NCBI GenBank assembly: GCA_019119645.1
Contig: DWWR01000081.1
Coordinates: forward strand, 1 to 64,000
From: Anaerobutyricum faecale
GTDB lineage: Bacteria > Bacillota > Clostridia > Lachnospirales > Lachnospiraceae
Direction: 5' to 3'
Length of the DNA: 64,000 bases
Shown: piece by piece, positions 49,982 to 57,994 of the stretch
Position numbering within the stretch: the stretch's first letter is position 1
How the letters are laid out: each line of letters starts with the position of its first letter
Program-made: the position numbers and the translations under genes
Notes under the pieces: generated by a model
Database searches by the model: none
Told to the model about the DNA's origin: nothing
The model's input: the letters and a program-made list of their open reading frames with translations, nothing else

Positions 49982-50668
49982 TTACGCAGGCTCCCTTACC
50001 GGCAGCTCAAAATAGTATCCCATACCGTAGGCCGTATGAATATAATCCGAGGCGCCTTTGAGCTTGAGTCTTAACTTCTTCACCAGAGAATCCACCACCC
50101 GGTCGCTGCCCTCGTAATTGATACCCCAGACCGCCGTGATGATCTGATCTCTGCTCTGAATGGCATGCTTATTGCGCATGAAGAAAGACAGAAGCTCAAA
50201 CTCTTTGATGGTGATATCAATATATTCATTGTCCACCTTGAGCGTCCTCTTATCAAGATCAAGCTCCAGAATTCCTTCCTGAATGGAATTATCCGTTCCA
50301 TACACACGCTTTAAGATGGCTTCCATCTTCATTTTGAGCAGAGGAAAAGAGACATCACTGGAAACGCACTCGTCCGCGCCCATACGATACGCCACGATCT
50401 GCGGTTCCGGTTCCTCATTTTCCATGAGCATAATGACCGGTACGTCGCCAAAAGAGCGAAGCTCCTCCAGAATATCGCACCGTTTCTTTTCACAAAGATT
50501 GCTGTCCAGTATAATAAGATGAATGTCTGTATTATTCTCCGCATATATTTCCATTGCCTTTTCCCCGTCAGAAGAACACAATATATCATAGTCATTTTCA
50601 AAAAATCTGCAAAACTCTTTAATGTACTCCACGTTTTTTTCCATTAAAAAGATTGTATTACGTCTCAT
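49982..50668 (-). CDS. Orphan response regulator with degenerate receiver
   Basis: The 228-residue protein has a receiver-like N-terminus and an OmpR-type winged helix (TLKVDNEYIDITIKEFELLS, GSDRVVDSLVKKLRLKL, IHTAYGMGYYFELP). In the receiver, the acidic pocket near residue 10 is MEKNVEY instead of two Asp, and the conserved Lys region reads ADECVSSDVSFP instead of a KPF motif, while the Asp of LIILDSNL remains. Phosphorylation control is therefore doubtful. The ATG at 50668 follows AAAGGAG. It lies between sulfotransferase-like genes 3 and 2 and has no kinase partner adjacent to it in an operon, so it may act on these promoters. Confidence 0.88.
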   Translation of the reverse strand: MRRNTIFLMEKNVEYIKEFCRFFENDYDILCSSDGEKAMEIYAENNTDIHLIILDSNLCEKKRCDILEELRSFGDVPVIMLMENEEPEPQIVAYRMGADECVSSDVSFPLLKMKMEAILKRVYGTDNSIQEGILELDLDKRTLKVDNEYIDITIKEFELLSFFMRNKHAIQSRDQIITAVWGINYEGSDRVVDSLVKKLRLKLKGASDYIHTAYGMGYYFELPVREPA

Positions 50669-50798
50669 AATTACTTCTCCTTTCATGGACTTTCAATGTA
50701 TACCCAGGTTTTCATGTATTTTTTTCAAAGCTACTCATATTTTCTCTCTTTCAATCTTTTCTCTTCTTAGCATCTGATCTTCCGGGAAAATTTATGTT

Positions 50799-51959
50799 TT
50801 ATTTTTTCTTTTTTACAGAAGAAAGCACAGCCTTAACCGGATTGCCCGATCTCGCCTGCAGATCTTTCAGAATCTTCCTCTGTTCTGACAATTCCTTTTC
50901 CATGACATCCATGTCCTTCTTAAGCTCCCGGTTTTCCTTCCGCAGCTCCACAATGGCATTTCCCATAAATAAAATGATATCCTTTTCCATCTCCGTATGG
51001 TCAGGCACCCATTTTTTATTTTTTGAAAAGTCCATGTCAAACAAATCTTCATCTTTTCCGAAATATTCCCGCATGACCTTTCGGTTGTCTTCCCGATACT
51101 TTTCCATAAACTCCAACGCTTCTTCAGCAGAAAACATCGTTTCTGATTTTAAATCCGGGCGCTGTTCCGACATACCCACCACAATTTTCCGAAAAAATGT
51201 ATTGTTTCTGTCCGAGAGATCCGGCAGACTATTTAATACTCTCTTGATCTCATGGGCATTTCCCAGCAGGCTGATATTTCTCTGTCCTTCCGAAACTACA
51301 AAACGCCCGTCGTATTTTATCCCCAGCGCGTCCATAAAATCTTCAAACAGAGAACCGTTTTTAAAATATTTCTTTCCAAAACGGCGGACAGTCATATTCT
51401 CTTTGCCAAAAACCTTCTCAATATTTCTGAGAGGCCCATAGTAGTTAAGCTCCGGTTTCGCCGGATTTCTGGAATACTCCTCCCACGGCACCGTGGAATA
51501 CAGACGCTTGCCCGCCTTAACCTTTTGATTCCACCAGGATTCAGCCAGGCCGTCCTGCCGCCTCAGATACACAATGATCTTCACCCCATATCCATGTTCA
51601 TCGGCTTCTTTTTTAATCTTTTCCCATAGATCCGGCTTGTCTCCCTTAAACACCACACTCCAGATACCCTCATCAGATAAAATGATATTATCGGTCTTCC
51701 GGAAATGATCCAGCACAAAATCCATACCCTGACGAAAATATTGTTCTTCTTCCAGAAAATTTCTCTTTTCGCCTTCCTCATAGGCTCTGTGTGCCAGAAA
51801 ATGTCCATTTCTCATGATATTGACATATTTGAATTTATGAGGAAAAACCGGATAGCTGTAATTCTGACGTTCCAGAATCTCTGCATTTTCTACGCAGAAA
51901 TGCTGAAGGGAAGTAGTCCCCGTTTTCGATGTTCCTATATGAAGATATAACGTTTTCAT
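50799..51959 (-). CDS. Sulfotransferase-like protein 3
   Basis: The 386-residue protein begins KTLYLHIGTSKTGTTSLQHF, the closest of the three to the classic PAPS loop (KTGTTS), and carries VIVYLRRQDGLAESWWNQKV as the 3'-phosphate region. It is highly similar to protein 2 over the whole length and has the same coiled-coil tail (KENRELKKDMDVMEKELSEQ) with a basic end. No signal peptide. The start has AAAGAGG six bases upstream. The gene follows the histidine kinase gene by 67 bases. Direct repeats lie over its promoter and point to control by that two-component system. Acceptor unknown. Confidence 0.82.
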   Translation of the reverse strand: MKTLYLHIGTSKTGTTSLQHFCVENAEILERQNYSYPVFPHKFKYVNIMRNGHFLAHRAYEEGEKRNFLEEEQYFRQGMDFVLDHFRKTDNIILSDEGIWSVVFKGDKPDLWEKIKKEADEHGYGVKIIVYLRRQDGLAESWWNQKVKAGKRLYSTVPWEEYSRNPAKPELNYYGPLRNIEKVFGKENMTVRRFGKKYFKNGSLFEDFMDALGIKYDGRFVVSEGQRNISLLGNAHEIKRVLNSLPDLSDRNNTFFRKIVVGMSEQRPDLKSETMFSAEEALEFMEKYREDNRKVMREYFGKDEDLFDMDFSKNKKWVPDHTEMEKDIILFMGNAIVELRKENRELKKDMDVMEKELSEQRKILKDLQARSGNPVKAVLSSVKKKK

Positions 51960-51997
51960 TTTTTACCTCTTTCTACTCTCCCAAAACTACATTTTTT

Positions 51998-52032
51998 TAC
52001 TTTAATATACTAAGATTAAAGTAAAATTAAAG
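51998..52032 (-). promoter_or_regulatory. Direct repeats and dyad upstream of sulfotransferase 3
   Basis: On the minus strand CTTTAAT occurs twice, 11 bases apart (52026-52032 and 52015-52021), followed by a TATATT -10 like box (52004-52009). The second copy also forms a TACTTTAAT/ATTAAAGTA dyad (51998-52023). Eleven-base repeats are typical sites for OmpR-family regulators. Confidence 0.6.
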
Positions 52033-53403
52033 TTTTTCGGGAATCGCAAGATAAAAGGTACTGCCTTTCTTCTCCTCACTTTCCACTGTAATCTTCCCGG
52101 AATGGATCTCAACGATCCTCGCCGCTATGGACAGGCCCAGTCCGAACCCTTCCGAATTTCTTGCCTTATCGGCCCTGTAAAATCTGTCAAAAATATGTTT
52201 TCTCACATTTTCGCTCATGCCGCAGCCATAATCCCGGACCATGAGCCTCACAAAACCATTCTCTTTTTTTAAAATGACATCCACATCGGAATGATCATAA
52301 CTGTACTTCATGGCATTATTGATAATATTGCGGATGGCGGCCATGATCAGCCCCACATCCACTCTCGCCTCGGCGCTCTCCAGGGAAAGCCTGAGGTTAA
52401 TCTCCTTCTCATCATGCATCTTCTCGCTCTCACAGACTTCTTCCACAATATCCCGAAGATCCACATATTCGAAATCAATACGGATTCTGTCCTGGTCCAG
52501 CCGGGACAGCTGCAGAATCTGAGAGATAATGTCATTGGTCTTTTTCACCTGACGCTCAATGAGAGAGATCGCCTCGTCAAATTCTTCTTTGTCACTGATG
52601 TGCTTCTTTGCATACTGGCACTGCGCCAGAATCACCGATACCGGCGTTCTCAGCTCATGGGTCACATCCGAAGAAAACTGTTTTTGTTTATCAAAAGCCT
52701 CCTCCAGTCTGTCCAGCATCCTGTTATTGGCCTGGGCCAGAATCTCTATCTCCTTAAACATGCCATCATATTCGATTCTCGTGGACAGATCTTTCTCCAC
52801 TCCGATTTTCTCAGATGTCGCACAGATCTGCCTGATCGGACCCACGATACGTCTGGAAAATACAGACGCCAGAATGGTGGCAATCAGCACGATCACCGCG
52901 GCACAGATATAGGATGCGTACTTTAACGTCCTGTATCCGCTGGAAAGATCCTGTATGTTTACTATACTCCGCACATAGGCGATAATCCTTGTCTTTCCTG
53001 CATCGTCCCGCTTGATGATAGAACGGTCATAAGTAAAATATTCTTCTCTTCCACAGGTGATCTCCCGAACCTCCTTGGTCACGGGCTTTAGTTTCTCCAT
53101 ATTTCTATCCGGATACGCTCCCCTCACCAGGTGGCCGTAGGAATCCAGCACCACCTTTATGATGCCGTCATCATCATACACAAAATTATCGGAAACCCAG
53201 ACCTTTCCATTTCTCATTTCAATATTAAGGTAATCGTATCTGGATTCTTTGCGAATCTGGCTCTTTAAGTCATAATCAATGGCCGCATCGGAAAAGTAAG
53301 TGATAAACAACGCCATCAACACCGCCGTGATAAAAGTGATCCCTATAAAACGCATAGAGATATACTTCTCAATGGACGTTTTTTTCTTTTTTATTCGTTG
53401 CAT
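52027..53403 (-). CDS. HAMP-type sensor histidine kinase
   Basis: The 458-residue kinase has an N-terminal helix (FIGITFITAVLMALFITYF, about 19-37), an extracellular sensor domain to about residue 165 and a second membrane helix (ASYICAAVIVLIATILASVF), then a HAMP region, the dimerisation box FSSDVTHELRTPVSVILA with the phosphorylated His, and the ATPase boxes NIINNAMKYSY, VRDYGCGMS, FDRFYRAD and GFGLGLSIAARIVEIH. The start codon overlaps the regulator gene by 13 bases, so the pair is coupled. Its ligand is unknown. The downstream gene is sulfotransferase-like protein 3. Confidence 0.95.
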   Translation of the reverse strand: MQRIKKKKTSIEKYISMRFIGITFITAVLMALFITYFSDAAIDYDLKSQIRKESRYDYLNIEMRNGKVWVSDNFVYDDDGIIKVVLDSYGHLVRGAYPDRNMEKLKPVTKEVREITCGREEYFTYDRSIIKRDDAGKTRIIAYVRSIVNIQDLSSGYRTLKYASYICAAVIVLIATILASVFSRRIVGPIRQICATSEKIGVEKDLSTRIEYDGMFKEIEILAQANNRMLDRLEEAFDKQKQFSSDVTHELRTPVSVILAQCQYAKKHISDKEEFDEAISLIERQVKKTNDIISQILQLSRLDQDRIRIDFEYVDLRDIVEEVCESEKMHDEKEINLRLSLESAEARVDVGLIMAAIRNIINNAMKYSYDHSDVDVILKKENGFVRLMVRDYGCGMSENVRKHIFDRFYRADKARNSEGFGLGLSIAARIVEIHSGKITVESEEKKGSTFYLAIPEKL

Positions 53404-54065
53404 TTCAGCATATACCCTACCCCTCTTACTGTCTGGATCAGCTTCTCGTCAAAATCATCATCAATCTTCTTCCTGAGATAACGGATATAAACATCGATAA
53501 CATTAGATTCACCATTATAATCCATATCCCATATATTCGATTCGATCTGCGCCCTCGTGAGCACAATATTTTTGTTGCGAATCAGACATTCCAATATCGC
53601 ATATTCCTTCGGTGACAGAGAAATCTCCCTGCCCTGTCTCGTCACCTGTCTCGTATTGACGTTGAGAATCAGGTCTCCACATGTATATATATTCTCACGG
53701 ACTTCCGGTTTTCTTCTCACGATCACCCGGAGTCTCGCCATCAATTCGTCAAAAGAAAAAGGCTTGACCATATAGTCATCTGCCCCGATGTTAAGTCCGA
53801 ATACGATATCATCCACGTGGTCGCGGGCTGTCAGAAACAGCACGGGAGTCTCAATCTTCATCTCCCGTACCTTTTTCAATACCTCAAAACCACTCATCTT
53901 CGGAATCATCACATCCAGGATCACAGCGTCATAATCTATGGTTGTCATATATATCACGGCATCCTCGCCATCGTAGCAGGAATCGACAATATAGCCCTCT
54001 GCTTCCAGATTCTTCACAATAATACTGTTCAGATCTTTCTCATCTTCCACAACCAACAGCCGCAT
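53391..54065 (-). CDS. OmpR-family response regulator
   Basis: The 224-residue regulator has an intact receiver (LLVVEDEKD, phosphorylated Asp in AVILDVMIPKMSG, Thr in LFLTARD, Lys in VKPFSFDELM) and a winged-helix DNA-binding domain (SPKEYAILECLIRN, NVIDVYIRYLRKKI, QTVRGVGYML). The ATG at 54065 is chosen because GGAGG is five bases upstream; an ATG 12 bases earlier is less suited. It is followed by the kinase with a 13-base overlap. The 11-base direct repeats before the next gene match expectation for its binding site. Confidence 0.96.
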   Translation of the reverse strand: MRLLVVEDEKDLNSIIVKNLEAEGYIVDSCYDGEDAVIYMTTIDYDAVILDVMIPKMSGFEVLKKVREMKIETPVLFLTARDHVDDIVFGLNIGADDYMVKPFSFDELMARLRVIVRRKPEVRENIYTCGDLILNVNTRQVTRQGREISLSPKEYAILECLIRNKNIVLTRAQIESNIWDMDYNGESNVIDVYIRYLRKKIDDDFDEKLIQTVRGVGYMLKCNE

Positions 54066-54194
54066 CTCATCCTCCATATCTGCATTTACATTTATTTATC
54101 TATCTTATCTCACGATTTTGAGTAAATAAAGTTCTCAGAATCATCTTTCTTACTATAACATACACTATATTAAAATGACAAAAAAGAGGGTTTC

Positions 54195-54323
54195 ATGAAT
54201 TTTTCAGAAAAAATCCGCTGGAATATTCAAAGAAAAAGCTTCAGCAACAGAGGAATCTGGAAATGGATCAACCAGATCGTCAAAAGCTTTGATGAAATCA
54301 TCCATACTCTCAATGACAAATAA
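54195..54323 (+). CDS. Possible small protein, 42 residues
   Basis: An open frame of 42 codons starts with ATG at 54195 behind aaaagaggg and ends at a strong terminator. The peptide begins NFSEKIRWNIQRKSFSN and ends FDEIIHTLNDK; it is basic, Trp- and Ile-rich and amphipathic. It has the codon and amino-acid look of a real gene and uses a region free of other genes. No family is recognised. A promoter is not clear, though AT-rich tataacatacactatatt lies 20-45 bases upstream. Confidence 0.5.
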   Translation: MNFSEKIRWNIQRKSFSNRGIWKWINQIVKSFDEIIHTLNDK

Positions 54324-54326
54324 GAA

Positions 54327-54357
54327 AAGGGAGGGACTTACCGCAATCCCTCCCTCT
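54327..54357. terminator. Bidirectional terminator
   Basis: AAGGGAGGGA (54327-54336) pairs with TCCCTCCCTCTT (54347-54357). On the minus strand the hairpin is followed by ttttcttattt. The stop codon of the minus-strand permease lies in the loop. Confidence 0.75.
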
Positions 54358-55498
54358 TTCGGGCCATCCTCCTGTCAATGAGCAGATTGAGCAGATACTG
54401 CAGGACCGCCATCACCGGAACTCCGAGAAATAATCCAAACACTCCAAAGTACGCCCCGCCTAAAGTAATGGCAAATAAGATCAGAATCGGCCGAAGTCCT
54501 GTGGAATCTCCCAATATTCTCGGTGCCAGGATCAGGCCGTCAAATTGCTGCAGCACAAAAATCATCACTGCAAATATCAATCCGTATTTAAACTTTAAAG
54601 CCGCCAGAATACAGATTCCCGGCACTGCGCCGATATACGGCCCAAAATAAGGAATCATGTTCGTCAGTCCTACGATCACGCTTATGAGAAGCGCATAAGG
54701 CAGCCGCAGAAGGCTCATGAGCAGGAAACAGAGGACGCCCACGATGAGCGCATCCAGCGCCTGGGCTGTCACATACCCGGTAAAGATATCGTTACAGTTT
54801 TTCACCACGACAATCATGGAATCCACCCGCTGCTTCGGAAGAAACGCATAGGATATCCTCTTGATAGTTCTGAAGATCAGCTGCTTATCCGACAGAAGAT
54901 ACACGGAAACCACCACAGCGATCACGATGGTAATGAGCCACTGAATCACCGCCACCGACGCCTCATACATCCATGGAATCAATTTTGACGCCAGAGAAGT
55001 GGACAACTCCATAATCTTCGGTGACATCTGATCGATAAATGTACGGATCACGCCGTCATTTAAAATTGTAAATTCTTCCGACAACTTCCACAGCCAGTTT
55101 GAAAACGCTGTATACATGGCCGGAATCTTTCCGGAAAGCTCCGACAGGCTGGAAATCAGCTGCGGAATAATATAGACAAGACACACCGTCGTAAGCCCCA
55201 GTACCACCACATACGCCAGTGCGATCGCCAGCATCCGGCTTCTTCTGCCCTTCTTCACAGACCACATCCGGAGAACCACTTTTTCATGAATAACATTTAC
55301 CAGCGGATTCACAATAAATGCAATGAGAATTCCCACAAGAAATCCGGACATGCTGGACAGAAAATGCCTGATCACCGCCGCCGTCTCATCCCAGTGGAAA
55401 ATCACCCGGAAAATAATGCAGGCAGCCAGAATCACAAACACCGTATAGATACAGATTGTAAAATATCTCTGATTGGACTCAAAATGATTTCTGTTCAT
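54338..55498 (-). CDS. AI-2E family transporter
   Basis: The 386-residue membrane protein has eight or so helices in the pattern of the AI-2E/PerM (UPF0118) family. Typical stretches are LSSMSGFLVGILIAFIVNPLV, LIPWMYEASVAVIQW, VYLLSDKQLIFRTIKRISYAFLP and IPYFGPYIGAVPGICILAAL followed by PRILGDSTGLRPILILFAI. Members export autoinducer-2 or Na+(Li+)/H+ in different organisms; the substrate here cannot be told. The start has a purine-rich site (agcaggaggggata). It has its own terminator. Confidence 0.92.
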   Translation of the reverse strand: MNRNHFESNQRYFTICIYTVFVILAACIIFRVIFHWDETAAVIRHFLSSMSGFLVGILIAFIVNPLVNVIHEKVVLRMWSVKKGRRSRMLAIALAYVVVLGLTTVCLVYIIPQLISSLSELSGKIPAMYTAFSNWLWKLSEEFTILNDGVIRTFIDQMSPKIMELSTSLASKLIPWMYEASVAVIQWLITIVIAVVVSVYLLSDKQLIFRTIKRISYAFLPKQRVDSMIVVVKNCNDIFTGYVTAQALDALIVGVLCFLLMSLLRLPYALLISVIVGLTNMIPYFGPYIGAVPGICILAALKFKYGLIFAVMIFVLQQFDGLILAPRILGDSTGLRPILILFAITLGGAYFGVFGLFLGVPVMAVLQYLLNLLIDRRMARKREGLR

Positions 55499-55640
55499 AT
55501 CCCCTCCTGCTCTCTCTTTCCTTCAAAAATATCTTCTTTCCTCTATATCATATACTCCATCCCGGAAAAATAAACAAAATCCCTCAAAAAATTGTACTGA
55601 AAAAAATACTTAAAAATAGTAAGAAAAATGAAAAAAAAGC

Positions 55641-55669
55641 TTGCATTTTTTTCGATTGTAATATATAAT
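55641..55669 (+). promoter_or_regulatory. Promoter of tRNA-Lys
   Basis: TTGCAT (55641-55646) and TATAAT (55664-55669) have a 17-base spacer. The start site lies about 35 bases before the tRNA. Confidence 0.85.
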
Positions 55670-55709
55670 GTTCCTTGCGTTGAAAAGTTCGCAACAATTT
55701 CAAATGCAT

Positions 55710-55782
55710 GCGCTTTTAGCTCAGTTGGTAGAGCACCTGACTCTTAATCAGGGTGTCCAGGGTTCGAGCCCCTGAAGGCGCA
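55710..55782 (+). tRNA. tRNA-Lys(CTT)
   Basis: The 73-base sequence folds as a standard tRNA: acceptor GCGCTTT/AAGGCGC, D arm GCTC/GAGC, anticodon arm CCTGA/TCAGG with loop CTCTTAA (anticodon CTT, lysine AAG codon), T arm CAGGG/CCCTG with TTCGAGC, and discriminator A. The CCA end is not encoded (TTG follows). Confidence 0.97.
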
Positions 55783-55789
55783 TTGAAAG

Positions 55790-55831
55790 CACTGTTTTTG
55801 ATGGGGAAGCCATTGGGGACGGTGTTTTTTT
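55790..55831 (+). terminator. Terminator of tRNA-Lys
   Basis: CACTGT (55790-55795) pairs with ACGGTG (55819-55824) around an inner ATGG/CCAT pairing, followed by seven T residues. Confidence 0.75.
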
Positions 55832-56012
55832 GTTGTCCATTTATTAGTTTCGGGTACAATCACTCTGGTCCCTTTCAATACATCCATTTATTTTCTTTCA
55901 TAATCAGCAGCATGCAGTAAGAAAGAATCCTGCAAAGCAGGATTCTCCGCCTGCGGCGGGTCGCAAAAGCGGCATCTTCCTATCCGCCGTCAGGCGCACT
56001 GAAATAAAAAAA
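55832..56012. other. Intergenic region with small hairpins
   Basis: The region has GAATCCTGCaaaGCAGGATTC (55926-55946) and CCGCctgcGGCGG hairpins and no gene. It could hold a repeat element, but nothing links it to other parts of the window. Confidence 0.45.
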
Positions 56013-56037
56013 CTTCCGGCACCTCATATGCCGGAAG
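56013..56037 (-). terminator. Terminator of the carboxypeptidase gene
   Basis: CTTCCGGCA (56013-56021) pairs with TGCCGGAAG (56029-56037); on the minus strand seven T residues follow. Confidence 0.9.
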
Positions 56038-56054
56038 CTCTTTTGCTGTCTTTT

Positions 56055-57740
56055 TTATTTTCTCTTTCCTGTTCTTCTGTTTCTTTTGTTTCCGGAGGAT
56101 GTGGAAGATCCGCTGCGGGTTCTGGATGAGGAAGTTGAAGAATTTCTTCCTGTCCCGGCGGTTCCGCCGCTTCTTGTATTGGAAGACGCTTTCTTTTTCT
56201 TTCTCTCAAGCATTCTCTGCTGTCTTCTTTTCTCCGCCTGTCTTCTCCGGATAAAGCTGATAATGATAGCCAGGATGATGATAACTACAATGACACGGAC
56301 GATATAATTAAAAACCTTGCTGGGAGTCATACGCCCCTCATCCACCGGAGCGGTTTCCAGATTATCATCGGCGCTTCCATTGCTGACATAACTCTGCGCC
56401 GCCTCACTGTTTAAATCATAGGTGACCGGCGCCGAGCCTATCACCGTATCTCCCGCGGAAATATTAATATATCCGATCCTTCCCGTGTGAATGTCCTCAT
56501 CCAGCACAAAGGATGTGGTCAGAGCAGAATCATCAAAATCTTTCTTCACAAGAATATAATAATCTGACGGGAAGGTACATCCCAGCCTCTGGATATTGGT
56601 GATCTTATCTGCCGGGATATCCGAATCCGCGGTGAGGGCCGCGTTCAGATCAAAGGAAGAAAGCGGCGTGAGAGCTTTCACCTGGTCAAATCCCCATTCA
56701 AATAAATCGGTAGTGTCATAATAACTATTGTCGGCTCCATAATCTTTGAGAATCACACAGATCAGCTCCACCCCATCCTTTTTGGCATAGGTGACCAGAG
56801 TGTTGTGAGCTGCCATGGTATATCCCGGCTTGGAACCTTCCGCATACTTATAATAATAATCGCTGTTCTCGCGGATAATCTTGGAATGATTCCACAATTC
56901 CAGTGTATCTGTCAATGTATCACTCTTCTTCAGAGTGTAGCTCTCTGCTTCAGCGATGGTACGGAAATCCTGATATTTCATGGCCTGCTGAAGAATCAGA
57001 GCCATATCATGGGCTGTGGTGTAGTGGTCTTCATCCGGAAGCCCGTGGGGATTGGTAAAATGTGTCCCAGTACACCCCAGTTCCGCTGCCCTCTGGTTCA
57101 TCAGATCAGCAAACGCCTCATCGGAGCCGGAAATGTGTTCTGCCAGAGCGGCGGCCGCCTCATTGGCTGAAACCAGCATGAGCGCATATAAAGTATCTCT
57201 TACCGTAAGCTGGGCGCCCACATTGATACCCGCGCTGCTGCTTCCCGGCTCAATACCGTTGACCGCTTCATTGGAGAAGGTAACAATATCATCCATGGAA
57301 CAGTTCTCTATGGCTAAGAGGGCTGTCATGACCTTTGTGATGCTGGCCGGATACTGCTTGGAATTCTCATCTTTTCCATACAGAACGGCACCGGAAGCCG
57401 CATCCATGAGAATAGCCGAATCTGCGGTGATATCCGGAGCTCCTTTCAGATCCTCGATTCCATAAGCTGCCGCGCTGGCTTCGGCGTTATCATCGGTGCT
57501 GCCTTCCTCCCCGCCGGTTTCTCCGCCGACATCAGACGCAGCTGTATTTTCTTCTTCCGCACGGCCTGTATTCTCCGCCTCAGAAGATACCTCATCCCCT
57601 GCGGTCTTTTCGCTGCCAGTGGTGCTCTCAGAAGCAGCTTCCACCGATGTATCTTCCTGGAAAGAATACTGTGCCTGTGCGGGAAGACAGACATAGCAGC
57701 TCATGGATAAAGCCATTATTAAAGCAAATAGTCGTTTCAT
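56055..57740 (-). CDS. D-Ala-D-Ala carboxypeptidase with basic C-terminal tail
   Basis: This 561-residue penicillin-binding-type enzyme trims peptidoglycan stem peptides. A signal peptide (KRLFALIMALSMSCYVCLPAQA) is followed by an acidic low-complexity region to about residue 95. The serine hydrolase domain has SITK (Ser-x-x-Lys), SAN in LMLVSANEAAAAL, and KPG in EGSKPGYTMAAH, where Pro replaces the more usual Thr of KTG. A transmembrane helix (IVRVIVVIIILAIIISFIRR) near residue 485 precedes a Ser/Arg/Lys-rich cytoplasmic tail of about 65 residues, unlike standard DacA/DacF proteins. The gene has its own terminator. Confidence 0.9.
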   Translation of the reverse strand: MKRLFALIMALSMSCYVCLPAQAQYSFQEDTSVEAASESTTGSEKTAGDEVSSEAENTGRAEEENTAASDVGGETGGEEGSTDDNAEASAAAYGIEDLKGAPDITADSAILMDAASGAVLYGKDENSKQYPASITKVMTALLAIENCSMDDIVTFSNEAVNGIEPGSSSAGINVGAQLTVRDTLYALMLVSANEAAAALAEHISGSDEAFADLMNQRAAELGCTGTHFTNPHGLPDEDHYTTAHDMALILQQAMKYQDFRTIAEAESYTLKKSDTLTDTLELWNHSKIIRENSDYYYKYAEGSKPGYTMAAHNTLVTYAKKDGVELICVILKDYGADNSYYDTTDLFEWGFDQVKALTPLSSFDLNAALTADSDIPADKITNIQRLGCTFPSDYYILVKKDFDDSALTTSFVLDEDIHTGRIGYINISAGDTVIGSAPVTYDLNSEAAQSYVSNGSADDNLETAPVDEGRMTPSKVFNYIVRVIVVIIILAIIISFIRRRQAEKRRQQRMLERKKKKASSNTRSGGTAGTGRNSSTSSSRTRSGSSTSSGNKRNRRTGKRK

Positions 57741-57994
57741 ATGTAAGATCTCCTTGTGGTTAGATTTTCTAAAACATTACATTTTAAGTATCGTGCGTAT
57801 ATTTTTTTATTTTATACTATCATTTTGTACTAATCAAGTAAAAAAAAATTGCAAAAATGTTACTTTTCGAGTAGGATGTATAAAGCAGGTTTTCATAAAA
57901 CCCGGACCGGGGACTCTTATGGATTCATTTTTTAGTATACCATCTGTTTCCCCGTCTGATATATATCAATATTTATGCGAATGTGAGGTTCATC

